Assembly (NCBI GenBank): GCA_963703555.1
Contig: CAVPEV010000018.1
Location: forward strand, 1 to 19,611
Direction: 5' to 3'
DNA: 19,611 nt
Origin: CAVPEV01 sp963703555
GTDB lineage: Bacteria > Actinomycetota > Actinomycetes > Actinomycetales > Cellulomonadaceae
Shown: positions 1 to 6,470 of the stretch, in pieces
How positions within the stretch are numbered: the stretch's first letter is position 1
Layout: the number at the start of each line of letters is the position of its first letter
Translations under genes and position numbers: made by a program
Notes under the pieces: model-generated
Told to the model about the DNA's origin: nothing
The model's database searches: none
Seen by the model: the letters and a program-made list of their open reading frames with translations, nothing else

Positions 1-114
1 TACCTCGCAGGGACAGTTCACGTGGGCGCCCCTCACCTTTGTCCCACGGCCGATCGAGCAATCGTGTGACTGGCGCTCCAACTCGTCGAGTTGCTCTTCG
101 TCCAGTCCTGACAT
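1..114 (-). CDS. possible partial hypothetical protein, N-terminal 38 residues only
   Basis: A minus-strand frame opens with ATG at 114 and stays open to the window edge. It starts MSGLDEEQLDELERQ, an acidic, protein-like N-terminus, followed by a Cys-containing stretch (C20, C34, C36; ends NCPCEV). About three quarters of its codons end in G or C, clearly more than in the two competing frames. I do not recognise the family. An in-frame TTG at 129-127 has a better-placed ribosome binding site (GGGAGA at 140-135, 5-nt gap) than the ATG, so the protein may start five codons earlier. That binding site lies inside the inverted repeat at 126-192. It could also be non-coding: the reading rests only on composition and plausibility over 38 codons. 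Confidence 0.3.
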   Translation of the reverse strand, partial: MSGLDEEQLDELERQSHDCSIGRGTKVRGAHVNCPCEV

Positions 115-125
115 GCGCTCGAACC

Positions 126-192
126 GCAACGGCTTCTCCCGTCATCAGAGGGTGGCACTCACCTCCTTTGCATCGATCGGAGAAGCCGTTGC
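126..192 (-). promoter_or_regulatory. perfect 14-bp inverted repeat (stem-loop) over a possible start region
   Basis: The arms at 126-139 (GCAACGGCTTCTCC) and 179-192 are exact reverse complements, separated by 39 nt. In minus-strand RNA the 3' arm contains the GGGAGA/TTG start signals of the possible partial gene at 1-114. The 5' arm carries the matching anti-Shine-Dalgarno TTCTCC. The loop holds another strong Shine-Dalgarno-like run, AAAGGAGG (169-162), followed at once by TGA and GTG. No T-tract follows either arm, so a simple terminator is unlikely. A translational switch is an inference; a DNA operator is the alternative. Confidence 0.5.
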
Positions 193-282
193 CACGTATG
201 TGTCGCGGCGTGTCGCTATTGTCCGGCAATTCCTTGGAAGGAACTGGCCCGTCCTATGCCGTCAGGGTTTCGCATAAGCCTC

Positions 283-316
283 TGGGCACGCATTCGAGAC
301 AGCGCTCAGGTGCCCA
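283..316 (-). terminator. candidate ndgR terminator hairpin
   Basis: The 7-bp arms TGGGCAC (283-289) and GTGCCCA (310-316) flank a 20-nt loop that holds a smaller GAG/CTC pairing. It lies 19 bases beyond the ndgR stop codon, in the direction of transcription. There is no U-tract, as is common in actinobacteria, so the call is tentative. Confidence 0.3.
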
Positions 317-334
317 TCGTGTGGGGAAGTCCGG

Positions 335-1054
335 TCAGTCGCCGGTGCGGTGCAGCACGTCCGTGAGGTGGTTCGCCGCGGCCATCACGGCGCCGGCGTG
401 CAGCCGCCCGGGCTGGCGGGTGAGCCGCTCGACCGGGCCGGAGACGCTGACGGCGGCCACCACCCGACCGGACGGGCCGCGCACCGGCGCCGACACGGAC
501 GCCACACCGACCTCGCGCTCGGACACCGACTGGGCCCAGCCGCGCCGGCGCACGCCGGACAGTACGGTGGCGGTGAACTTCGCCCCGTGCAGGCCACGGT
601 GCAGACGGTCGGGCTCCTCCCAGGCGAGCAGCACCTGGGCGCCGGAGCCGGCGAGCATGGTCAGCGTCGCCCCGACCGGGATCGAGTCGCGCAGGCCGAT
701 CGGGCGCTCCGCCGCGGCGACGCAGATGCGCTGGTCGCCCTGGTGGCGGTACAGCTGCACGCTCTCCCCGGTGTGGTCCCGCAGCGTGGCCAGCACCGGT
801 CCCGCCGCTGCGAGCAGCCGGTCCTCGCCGGCCGCGGTGGCCAGCTCGGACAGCCGTGGCCCGAGCACGAACCGACCCTGCAGGTCGCGGGCGACGAGGC
901 GATGGTGCTCGAGGGCCACCGCGAGGCGGTGCGCCGTCGGACGGGCCAGGTGGGTGCTCGCGACGAGCTGGGCGAGGGTGGCCGGTCCGGCCTCGAGCGC
1001 GCCGAGCACGGCTGCGGCCTTGTCCAGGACGCCGACTCCGCTAGAGTTGTCCAT
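335..1054 (-). CDS. ndgR: IclR-family transcriptional regulator NdgR/AreB-like
   Basis: A 239-residue IclR regulator. The N-terminal winged helix-turn-helix (about residues 8-70) includes ATLAQLVASTHLARPTAHRL and the characteristic GRFVLGPRLSEL. An effector-binding domain occupies about 80-239. The ATG at 1054 (MDNSSGVGVLDKAA) matches the usual NdgR N-terminus; the frame runs further upstream but would overlap the leuC leader. In Streptomyces this protein (NdgR/AreB) is known to sit divergent to leuCD and to control branched-chain amino acid genes and some secondary metabolism. The same arrangement is seen here, with 82 bp between the two start codons and an inverted repeat in that gap, so autoregulation plus leuCD control is likely. 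The effector is not readable from sequence. Confidence 0.93.
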   Translation of the reverse strand: MDNSSGVGVLDKAAAVLGALEAGPATLAQLVASTHLARPTAHRLAVALEHHRLVARDLQGRFVLGPRLSELATAAGEDRLLAAAGPVLATLRDHTGESVQLYRHQGDQRICVAAAERPIGLRDSIPVGATLTMLAGSGAQVLLAWEEPDRLHRGLHGAKFTATVLSGVRRRGWAQSVSEREVGVASVSAPVRGPSGRVVAAVSVSGPVERLTRQPGRLHAGAVMAAANHLTDVLHRTGD

Positions 1055-1063
1055 AGGACGATA

Positions 1064-1089
1064 TTGCCGTCTCGGTGGCTGAGACGCAA
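1064..1089. promoter_or_regulatory. candidate NdgR operator between ndgR and leuC
   Basis: An inverted repeat in the divergent ndgR-leuC gap: CGTCTC (1068-1073) and GAGACG (1081-1086), 7-nt centre, extended by TTG (1064-1066) and CAA (1087-1089) with one unpaired base. It lies 9-34 bp upstream of the ndgR ATG, where bound regulator would block ndgR transcription and could also affect leuC. The symmetric form and position fit an IclR dimer site, but I am not matching it to a published consensus. Confidence 0.5.
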
Positions 1090-1105
1090 GGAGCATTTGC
1101 CAGCA

Positions 1106-1123
1106 CCGGGCCGACCGGCCCGG
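1106..1123 (+). promoter_or_regulatory. hairpin in the leuC leader
   Basis: CCGGGCC (1106-1112) and GGCCCGG (1117-1123) form a 7-bp stem with loop GACC, ending just before the purine-rich ribosome binding site (GGGAGGGGA) of leuC. I see no leader peptide rich in leucine codons, so classical attenuation is not supported. It may only shape access to the ribosome binding site. Confidence 0.3.
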
Positions 1124-1136
1124 GGGAGGGGACCCG

Positions 1137-2594
1137 ATGACCGGCACGCTCGCGGAGAAGGTCTGGGACGCCCACATCGTGCGACGGGGCACCGACGGCG
1201 CACCCGACCTGCTCTACATCGACCTGCACCTGGTGCACGAGGTCACCAGCCCCCAGGCGTTCGAGGGGCTCCGGCTGGCCGGCCGGCGGGTCCGTCGGCC
1301 CGACCTGACCCTGGCCACCGAGGACCACAACACCCCGACGCTGGACATCGACCTGCCGATCGCGGACCTCACCAGCCGCACCCAGATCCAGACGTTGCGG
1401 AACAACGCGGCCGAGTTCGGCATCCGTCTGCACTCCCTCGGCGACGCGGACCAGGGCATCGTCCACCAGGTGGCCCCGCAGCTCGGCCTGACGCAGCCGG
1501 GCATGACCGTCGTGTGCGGCGACTCGCACACGTCCACCCACGGCGCGTTCGGCGCCCTGGCGTTCGGCATCGGGACCAGCGAGGTCGAGCACGTGCTCGC
1601 CACCCAGACCCTGCCGCTCGCGCCGTTGCGGACCATGGCGATCACCATCGACGGCACCCTGCCGGCCGGCTCGACGGCCAAGGACGTCATCCTGGCGATC
1701 ATCGCGAAGATCGGTACCGGCGGCGGCCAGGGGTACGTCCTGGAGTACCGCGGGGAGGCGATCCGCGCGCTGTCCATGGAGGCGCGCATGACCATCTGCA
1801 ACATGTCCATCGAGGCCGGTGCGCGGGCCGGGATGATCGCCCCTGACGAGACGACGTTCGCCTATCTGGCCGGGCGCCCGCATGCGCCGGTAGGTGCGGA
1901 CTGGGACGCCGCCGTGGCCTACTGGCGGACGCTGCGCAGTGACGACGACGCGGTCTTCGACGCCGAGGTCCGCCTGGACGCCGCCGAGATCCAGCCGTTC
2001 GTCACCTGGGGCACCAACCCCGGCCAGGGCCTGCCGCTGTCCGGCCGCGTGCCGGTCCCCGAGGAGATCGCCGACGAGAACGCGCGGGTGTCCGCCGAGC
2101 GGGCCATCGCCTACATGGGCCTGACCCCCGGCCAGCCGCTCCGCGAGATCGCCGTGGACACGGTCTTCATCGGTTCGTGCACCAACGGTCGCATCGAGGA
2201 CCTGCGGGCCGTCGCGAAGCTGGTCAGGGGCCGGCGCAAGGCGGACTCGGTGCGGGTGCTCGTCGTACCGTCCTCGGCGCGGGTGCGGCTGCAGGCGGAG
2301 GCGGAGGGCCTGGACCGGATCTTCCTGGACTTCGGTGCCGAGTGGCGCAACGCCGGGTGCTCGATGTGCTTGGGCATGAACCCTGACCAGCTCGCGCCCG
2401 GGGAGCGGTCCGCCTCCACGTCGAACCGCAACTTCGAGGGTCGCCAGGGCAAGGGCGGACGCACCCACCTGGTGTCCCCCCTGGTCGCCGCCGCCACGGC
2501 GGTCCGCGGCACGCTGTCGTCGGTCAGCGACCTGGGGCCGGACGTGGTCGCACCGGACGGCAGCCCGCTGGAGCCGGACCTCCGGTCCGCCTGA
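1137..2594 (+). CDS. leuC: 3-isopropylmalate dehydratase large subunit
   Basis: A 485-residue aconitase-superfamily protein. With LeuD it isomerises 2-isopropylmalate to 3-isopropylmalate in leucine biosynthesis. The [4Fe-4S] ligands are visible as C348 (GSCTNGR), C408 and C411 (AGCSMCLGMNPDQL). Other hallmarks are CGDSHTSTHGAFGALAFGIG (about 127-146), the ATEDHNTPT segment near 60 and a C-terminal STSNRNFEGRQGKGGRTHL block. Length is normal for bacterial LeuC. The ATG at 1137 follows a strong GGGGAGGGGA ribosome binding site. leuD begins 23 bp after the stop, so the two are co-transcribed. Regulation by the divergent NdgR is inferred from position. Confidence 0.98.
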   Translation: MTGTLAEKVWDAHIVRRGTDGAPDLLYIDLHLVHEVTSPQAFEGLRLAGRRVRRPDLTLATEDHNTPTLDIDLPIADLTSRTQIQTLRNNAAEFGIRLHSLGDADQGIVHQVAPQLGLTQPGMTVVCGDSHTSTHGAFGALAFGIGTSEVEHVLATQTLPLAPLRTMAITIDGTLPAGSTAKDVILAIIAKIGTGGGQGYVLEYRGEAIRALSMEARMTICNMSIEAGARAGMIAPDETTFAYLAGRPHAPVGADWDAAVAYWRTLRSDDDAVFDAEVRLDAAEIQPFVTWGTNPGQGLPLSGRVPVPEEIADENARVSAERAIAYMGLTPGQPLREIAVDTVFIGSCTNGRIEDLRAVAKLVRGRRKADSVRVLVVPSSARVRLQAEAEGLDRIFLDFGAEWRNAGCSMCLGMNPDQLAPGERSASTSNRNFEGRQGKGGRTHLVSPLVAAATAVRGTLSSVSDLGPDVVAPDGSPLEPDLRSA

Positions 2595-2617
2595 CAACGA
2601 ACGAGGACGACACCACC

Positions 2618-3280
2618 ATGGAGAAGTTCACCCGGCACACCGGTGTCGGCGTCCCGCTGCGTCGCAGCAACGTCGACACCGACCAGATCATCCCCGCCGT
2701 CTACCTCAAGCGGGTCGCCCGGACCGGGTTCGAGGACGGGCTGTTCTCGGCCTGGCGGGCCGACCCCGAGTTCGTCCTCAACCTGGCGCCCTACCGGTCC
2801 GGGTCCGTGCTGGTCGCCGGGCCGGACTTCGGCACCGGGTCGTCGCGCGAGCACGCCGTGTGGGCGCTCAACGACTACGGCTTCCGGGTGGTCGTGTCGC
2901 CCCGGTTCGCCGACATCTTCCGCGGGAACGCCGGCAAGCAGGGTCTGCTCGCCGCCCAGGTCAGCCAGGAGGACGTCGAGCTGCTGTGGAAGATCCTCGA
3001 GGAGCGGCCGGGCACCCAGGTCACGGTCGACCTGGCGGCCAGGACGATCACCTGCGAGGATGTCGTGCTGGGCTTCCAGGTGGACGACTACACCCGGTGG
3101 CGGCTGATGGAGGGCCTGGACGACATCGGCCTGACCATGCAGGACGCCGACCGGATCGCGGTGTTCGAGGAGCGTCGGGAGGCGTGGCGGCCGCGGACCC
3201 TGCCGGCCAAGCACCTGCCCGAGGTCGAGGTGCGGTCCGCCCGGCCGGTCGCACCCGGCCGAACCGGTCCGCGCGGCTAG
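2618..3280 (+). CDS. leuD: 3-isopropylmalate dehydratase small subunit
   Basis: A 220-residue LeuD, the swivelling domain that completes the isopropylmalate isomerase active site with LeuC. The signature FGTGSSREHAVWAL is at 71-84, preceded by NVDTDQIIPA (18-27). FADIFRGNAGKQGLL follows at 97-111. The family is usually about 200 residues; the extra 20 or so here form an R/P/G-rich tail after WRPRTLPAKHLP, probably disordered. GAGGA lies about 10 nt before the ATG as ribosome binding site. In many actinobacteria the HU gene follows leuD, but here only 119 bp of non-coding sequence separates it from plsC. Confidence 0.97.
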   Translation: MEKFTRHTGVGVPLRRSNVDTDQIIPAVYLKRVARTGFEDGLFSAWRADPEFVLNLAPYRSGSVLVAGPDFGTGSSREHAVWALNDYGFRVVVSPRFADIFRGNAGKQGLLAAQVSQEDVELLWKILEERPGTQVTVDLAARTITCEDVVLGFQVDDYTRWRLMEGLDDIGLTMQDADRIAVFEERREAWRPRTLPAKHLPEVEVRSARPVAPGRTGPRG

Positions 3281-3291
3281 CAGCGAGGCCT

Positions 3292-3311
3292 GCACCGAGG
3301 GCGATCGGTGC
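3292..3311 (+). terminator. leuCD terminator hairpin
   Basis: GCACCGA (3292-3298) and TCGGTGC (3305-3311) form a perfect 7-bp stem with loop GGGCGA, 12 bp after the leuD stop. There is no U-tract. The next gene appears to have its own promoter at 3386, consistent with an operon end here. Confidence 0.5.
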
Positions 3312-3385
3312 GGGCACGATGCCGACGGTGCCGCCCGGGTGGAGCCCGCGCAGGCGTGCCACCCGAGGTGACGATGGCAGCGGGC

Positions 3386-3391
3386 TACCAT
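3386..3391 (+). promoter_or_regulatory. -10 box for leaderless plsC
   Basis: TACCAT fits the actinobacterial TAnnnT -10 consensus and lies 8 nt before the GTG at 3400. Transcription would start at or next to the start codon, giving a leaderless mRNA. No clear -35 element is visible. This box decides the plsC start call. Confidence 0.5.
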
Positions 3392-3399
3392 CGGCTCCC

Positions 3400-4134
3400 G
3401 TGCCAGCACCGCCGCGTTCGACGCGCGCCTACCGCACCCTTGCCCGCGTCGTGCGGCCCGCGCTGTTCGCCATGACCCGGCGCCGGTGGTCCGGCACCGA
3501 GCACCTGCCGGCCGCCGGCGGGTTCCTCGTGGCGGCGAACCACGTGTCGATGATCGACCCGCTGACCCTGGCGCTCTACCTGTGGGACAACGGGCACGCG
3601 CCGAAGATCCTCGCGAAGGACTCCCTCTTCGCGGTCCCGGTGGTCGGGCGGGCACTGGCCGCCTCGGGCCAGATCCCGGTGCGCCGGGGCACCGCGGAGG
3701 CCGGCCACTCGCTGGCGGCCGCTGAGGACGCGGTGCGCGCGGGGGACTGCGTGGTCGTGTTCCCCGAGGGCACGCTGACCCGCGACCCGGACCTGTGGCC
3801 GATGGTGGGCCGTACCGGTGTGGCGCGGCTGGCCCTGGCGACCCGGGTGCCGGTGGTCCCGGTCGCCCAGTGGGGGGCGCAGGACCTGCTCCCCCGCTAC
3901 GGCAAGGTGCTCAGGCCGGTGCCGCGCAAGACCGTGACGGTCGTCGCCGGGCCCCCCGTCGTCCTCGACGACCTGTACGACCGGGTCCTCGATGCTGCGG
4001 TGCTGCGGGAGGCGACGGACCGGGTCACCGATGCCATCACCGGACTGCTCGAGGGGGTGCGCGGCGAGCCCGCCCCGGTGCCGCGGTTCGACCTGCGCCG
4101 CGGCGGGACCGATGCCGGGCAGGCCGGACGGTGA
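3400..4134 (+). CDS. plsC: 1-acyl-sn-glycerol-3-phosphate acyltransferase (PlsC/LPLAT family)
   Basis: A 244-residue acyltransferase that should transfer an acyl chain to lysophosphatidic acid at the membrane. The catalytic HX4D motif is H48-D53 (NHVSMIDP). The substrate-binding FPEGT block is 121-125, followed by TRDPDLWPMVGRTG and a VPVVPVAQWG segment. The N-terminus is basic (RSTRAYRTLARVVRP), typical of the membrane-facing end. Several earlier in-frame starts exist (for example ATG 3317), but the GTG at 3400 fits the family length and the TACCAT box. The last 4 bases (GTGA) are shared with gpsA, so both steps of phosphatidate supply are translationally coupled. Acyl-donor and substrate preference cannot be read from sequence. 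Confidence 0.9.
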   Translation: MPAPPRSTRAYRTLARVVRPALFAMTRRRWSGTEHLPAAGGFLVAANHVSMIDPLTLALYLWDNGHAPKILAKDSLFAVPVVGRALAASGQIPVRRGTAEAGHSLAAAEDAVRAGDCVVVFPEGTLTRDPDLWPMVGRTGVARLALATRVPVVPVAQWGAQDLLPRYGKVLRPVPRKTVTVVAGPPVVLDDLYDRVLDAAVLREATDRVTDAITGLLEGVRGEPAPVPRFDLRRGGTDAGQAGR

Positions 4135-5138
4135 CCGGCCTGCGGGCGGCGGTGGTCGGCACCGGCAGCTGGGGCACGACGTTCGCCGCGGTGCTGGCCG
4201 ACGCAGGGTGCGCGGTGCGGGTCTGGGGCCGCGACGCCGACCGGTGCGCCGAGATCGCGGAACAGCACACCAATGGCACGTACCTGCCGGGGATCCGGCT
4301 GCCCGAGGCGGTCACCGCGTCCACCGATCCCGGCGAGGTGCTCGCCGACGCGGACGTCGTCGCCATCGCCGTGCCGTCCCAGGCGGCCCGGGCCATCCTC
4401 CAGCCGCTCGCCGACCTCGTGCCGGACCGGGCGATCGCCGTGTCGCTGATGAAGGGGGTGGAGCTGGCCACCGACCGGCGGATGAGCGAGGTGGTGGCCG
4501 AGGCGCTGCACCTGCCGGCGAGGCGGGTGGCCGTGCTGTCCGGCCCCAACCTGGCCCGCGAGATCGCCCTGCGGCAGCCGACCGCCACGGTGGTCGCCTC
4601 GACGAGCCGGACCACGGCGCGGGCCGTGGTGCATGCCTGCGCCACCTCCTACTTCCGTCCCTACAGCACCCTCGACGTCGTGGGAGTCGAGCTGTGCGGC
4701 GCGGTGAAGAACGTCATCGCCATGGCCGTCGGCATCGCCGAGGGACGCGGGCTGGGCTACAACACCGTGGCCACCGTGGTCACCCGAGGGCTCGCCGAGA
4801 TGACCCGGCTCGGGCTGGCGCTCGGCGCCGACGCCCGGACCTTCGCCGGGCTGGCCGGGCTGGGCGACCTCATGGCCACCTGCGCCTCCCCCCAGTCGCG
4901 CAACCACGCGCTGGGGGTGCGCATCGGGCAGGGCATGGACCTCGACGAGGCCGTCGCCACCGTGCGGGGCACGGCCGAGGGTGTGAAGACCTCCCGGTCC
5001 GTGCTGGACCTGGGCATCCGGGTCGGTGTGGAGATGCCGATCACCCGGGCCGTGGTGGGGGTGGTCGGGCATCGGGTCCCGGTCGACACCATGGTCGCCC
5101 GGCTGCTGGCCCGTCCGCACCGGTCCGAGCACGTCTGA
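4131..5138 (+). CDS. gpsA: NAD(P)H-dependent glycerol-3-phosphate dehydrogenase
   Basis: A 335-residue GpsA that reduces dihydroxyacetone phosphate to sn-glycerol 3-phosphate, the backbone of phospholipids. The Rossmann motif GTGSWGTTFA covers residues 10-19. K108 (LMKGVE) and K193 (GAVKN) are the conserved active-site lysines. SGPNLAREIA (137-146) and GLAGLGDLMATC further on are also family hallmarks. The GTG at 4131 overlaps the plsC stop as GTGA, so the product feeds directly into the acyltransferase pathway. Length is standard for the family and nothing unusual is seen. Confidence 0.97.
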   Translation: MTGLRAAVVGTGSWGTTFAAVLADAGCAVRVWGRDADRCAEIAEQHTNGTYLPGIRLPEAVTASTDPGEVLADADVVAIAVPSQAARAILQPLADLVPDRAIAVSLMKGVELATDRRMSEVVAEALHLPARRVAVLSGPNLAREIALRQPTATVVASTSRTTARAVVHACATSYFRPYSTLDVVGVELCGAVKNVIAMAVGIAEGRGLGYNTVATVVTRGLAEMTRLGLALGADARTFAGLAGLGDLMATCASPQSRNHALGVRIGQGMDLDEAVATVRGTAEGVKTSRSVLDLGIRVGVEMPITRAVVGVVGHRVPVDTMVARLLARPHRSEHV

Positions 5139-5145
5139 GCCCGAC

Positions 5146-5160
5146 CCGGCCCCCGGCCGG
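5146..5160. terminator. bidirectional terminator between gpsA and the PLP lyase gene
   Basis: CCGGCC (5146-5151) and GGCCGG (5155-5160) with a 3-nt CCC loop form a short, very stable hairpin in the 27-bp gap between two convergent stop codons. It could serve both strands. Confidence 0.4.
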
Positions 5161-5165
5161 ACCGG

Positions 5166-6347
5166 TCAGCGTCCGGTCGCCACCCGCAGCGCCCGGTCGA
5201 GGTCGGTCCACAGGTCCTCGACGTCCTCGATCCCCACGGACAGCCGCAGCAGGTCCTCCGGTACCGAGGGTGCCTCGTCGTCGAACCGGCGGCGCCGCTC
5301 CAGGCTCGACTCCACCCCGCCCAGGCTCGTCGCGGGCAGCCACAGCCGCACGGCCTCGACGACGGCGTCCGCGGCCGCCGGTCCGCCCGCCGGCCGCACG
5401 GCCAGCACCGACCCGTAGCCGGCCAGCTGCGCGGCGGCCCGGTCGTGCCCCGGGTCGCCGGGCAGGCTGGGGTGGCGCACCTCGACCACGCTCGGGTGCG
5501 CGACCAGGCGAGCGGCGAGCTCGGCCGCGGTGGCCTGGGCGCGCTCGACCCGCAGCGCGAGCGTGCGCAGGCCGCGCAGCGCGAGCCAGGTCTCCACCGG
5601 ACCGGGGACCGCGCCGTGCAGCGTGCGAGAACGGTGCAGCCGGTCCCGCAGGCCGGGGTCGGTGACCACCAGCGCGCCGAGCACCACGTCGGAGTGGCCC
5701 GCGAGGTACTTGGTCGCCGAGTGCACGACGACGTCCGCGCCGGCCAGCAACGGACGCTGCACCAGCGGCGTGGCGAACGTGTTGTCCACCACGACGAGCG
5801 CACCGACCTCGTGCGCGGCCGCGACCAGGGCCGGCAGGTCGGCCACCTCGAGCATCGGGTTGGTCGGTGACTCCACCCACAGCATCGCCGCCGGGCGCCC
5901 GGGGGCGCCGCGGACCGCCGCGGCCACCGCCGCGGTATCTGCGACGTCCACCTCGACCAGCTCGGCCCCGGTGTGCTCGGCGACGTCCCGCGCGCAGGCC
6001 AGCACCCCGTGGTAGGCGTGCCGGGGCAGCACGAGGCGACCGCCGGGGGGCAGCAGCGCCAGTGCCGCGTCCGCGGCCGCCTGCCCGGAAGCCATCACCA
6101 GGGCGGGCACGGCCGTCCCCTCCAGGGCGGCGAGGGCCTCCTCGAACGGGTGCCAGGTCTCGGTGTCGGTGCGGGCGTACACCAGCTCGTCCGGGCCGGG
6201 CCGGCCCAGCGAGTGGTACGTGGAGGACAGCACCACCGGTGGGTTGACCGGCGCACCGGGCGCTCGGGGCGGGCGACCCGCCGTCACGACGAGGGTGGCT
6301 GGGGACAGGGGGGCGACAGGGGAGACGGGGCGCCGGGGCGTGGTCAC
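5166..6347 (-). CDS. Cys/Met metabolism PLP-dependent enzyme (cystathionine gamma-lyase or gamma-synthase type)
   Basis: A 393-residue fold-type I PLP enzyme of the transsulfuration family. The PLP Schiff-base lysine is K213 in HSATKYLAGHSDV. VYARTDTETW (57-66) holds the Tyr/Arg pair that binds the cofactor phosphate of the neighbouring subunit, Y112 in RHAYHGV is the likely PLP-stacking tyrosine, and VVDNTFATP contains the pyridine-nitrogen aspartate (D188). LPATSLGGVESSLERR near the C-terminus is the substrate carboxylate-binding region. The GTG at 6347 is chosen because a TAGCCT box lies 7 nt upstream; the frame continues far upstream without meaning. Lyase, synthase and homocysteine/methionine lyase cannot be told apart with confidence from sequence. 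It interrupts the common gpsA-ddl order and lies on the opposite strand. Confidence 0.85.
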   Translation of the reverse strand: MTTPRRPVSPVAPLSPATLVVTAGRPPRAPGAPVNPPVVLSSTYHSLGRPGPDELVYARTDTETWHPFEEALAALEGTAVPALVMASGQAAADAALALLPPGGRLVLPRHAYHGVLACARDVAEHTGAELVEVDVADTAAVAAAVRGAPGRPAAMLWVESPTNPMLEVADLPALVAAAHEVGALVVVDNTFATPLVQRPLLAGADVVVHSATKYLAGHSDVVLGALVVTDPGLRDRLHRSRTLHGAVPGPVETWLALRGLRTLALRVERAQATAAELAARLVAHPSVVEVRHPSLPGDPGHDRAAAQLAGYGSVLAVRPAGGPAAADAVVEAVRLWLPATSLGGVESSLERRRRFDDEAPSVPEDLLRLSVGIEDVEDLWTDLDRALRVATGR

Positions 6348-6354
6348 GCCCGGC

Positions 6355-6360
6355 AGGCTA
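6355..6360 (-). promoter_or_regulatory. -10 box for the leaderless PLP lyase gene
   Basis: TAGCCT on the minus strand (6360 to 6355) is followed by a 7-nt gap and GTG at 6347. The same hexamer precedes ddl on the other strand in this divergent gap. No recognisable -35 element is seen. Confidence 0.5.
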
Positions 6361-6456
6361 GCGACCGGCGGGGCCGAGCCGGTGGTGCAGGGCCGTCGCG
6401 CGTGCCGGGTGCCGGTCCCGGCGGCCGCTGGATCGGCCCCGGGGACCCACGTCGAG

Positions 6457-6462
6457 TAGCCT
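6457..6462 (+). promoter_or_regulatory. -10 box for leaderless ddl
   Basis: TAGCCT lies 8 nt before the ddl ATG at 6471, matching the TAnnnT-plus-start pattern seen repeatedly in the window. There is no Shine-Dalgarno sequence between it and the ATG, which supports leaderless translation. Confidence 0.5.
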
Positions 6463-6470
6463 CGCGGCTG

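Noticed and set aside
33..158. Minus-strand 41-codon frame starting GTG after AAAGGAGG-TGA
   Set aside because: The Shine-Dalgarno is only 3 nt from the GTG, the product is Ser-rich and unstructured-looking, and the competing frame at 114 has better codon usage.
110..192. Possible tRNA on the minus strand, suggested by GGTTCGAGC
   Set aside because: The T-loop-like motif is not flanked by a matching 5-bp stem in register, and no cloverleaf with anticodon arm or acceptor stem can be drawn.
39..1082. Plus-strand frame overlapping ndgR
   Set aside because: It is antisense to a clear IclR gene, starts with TTG without a ribosome binding site and has no protein-like features.
2111..3655. Long open frames on the strand opposite leuC-leuD-plsC, and the 1361-codon minus-strand frame at 9754-13839
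   Set aside because: They oppose well-supported genes, consist of Arg/Pro/Gly-rich low-complexity protein and match no family. Such shadows are expected at this GC content.
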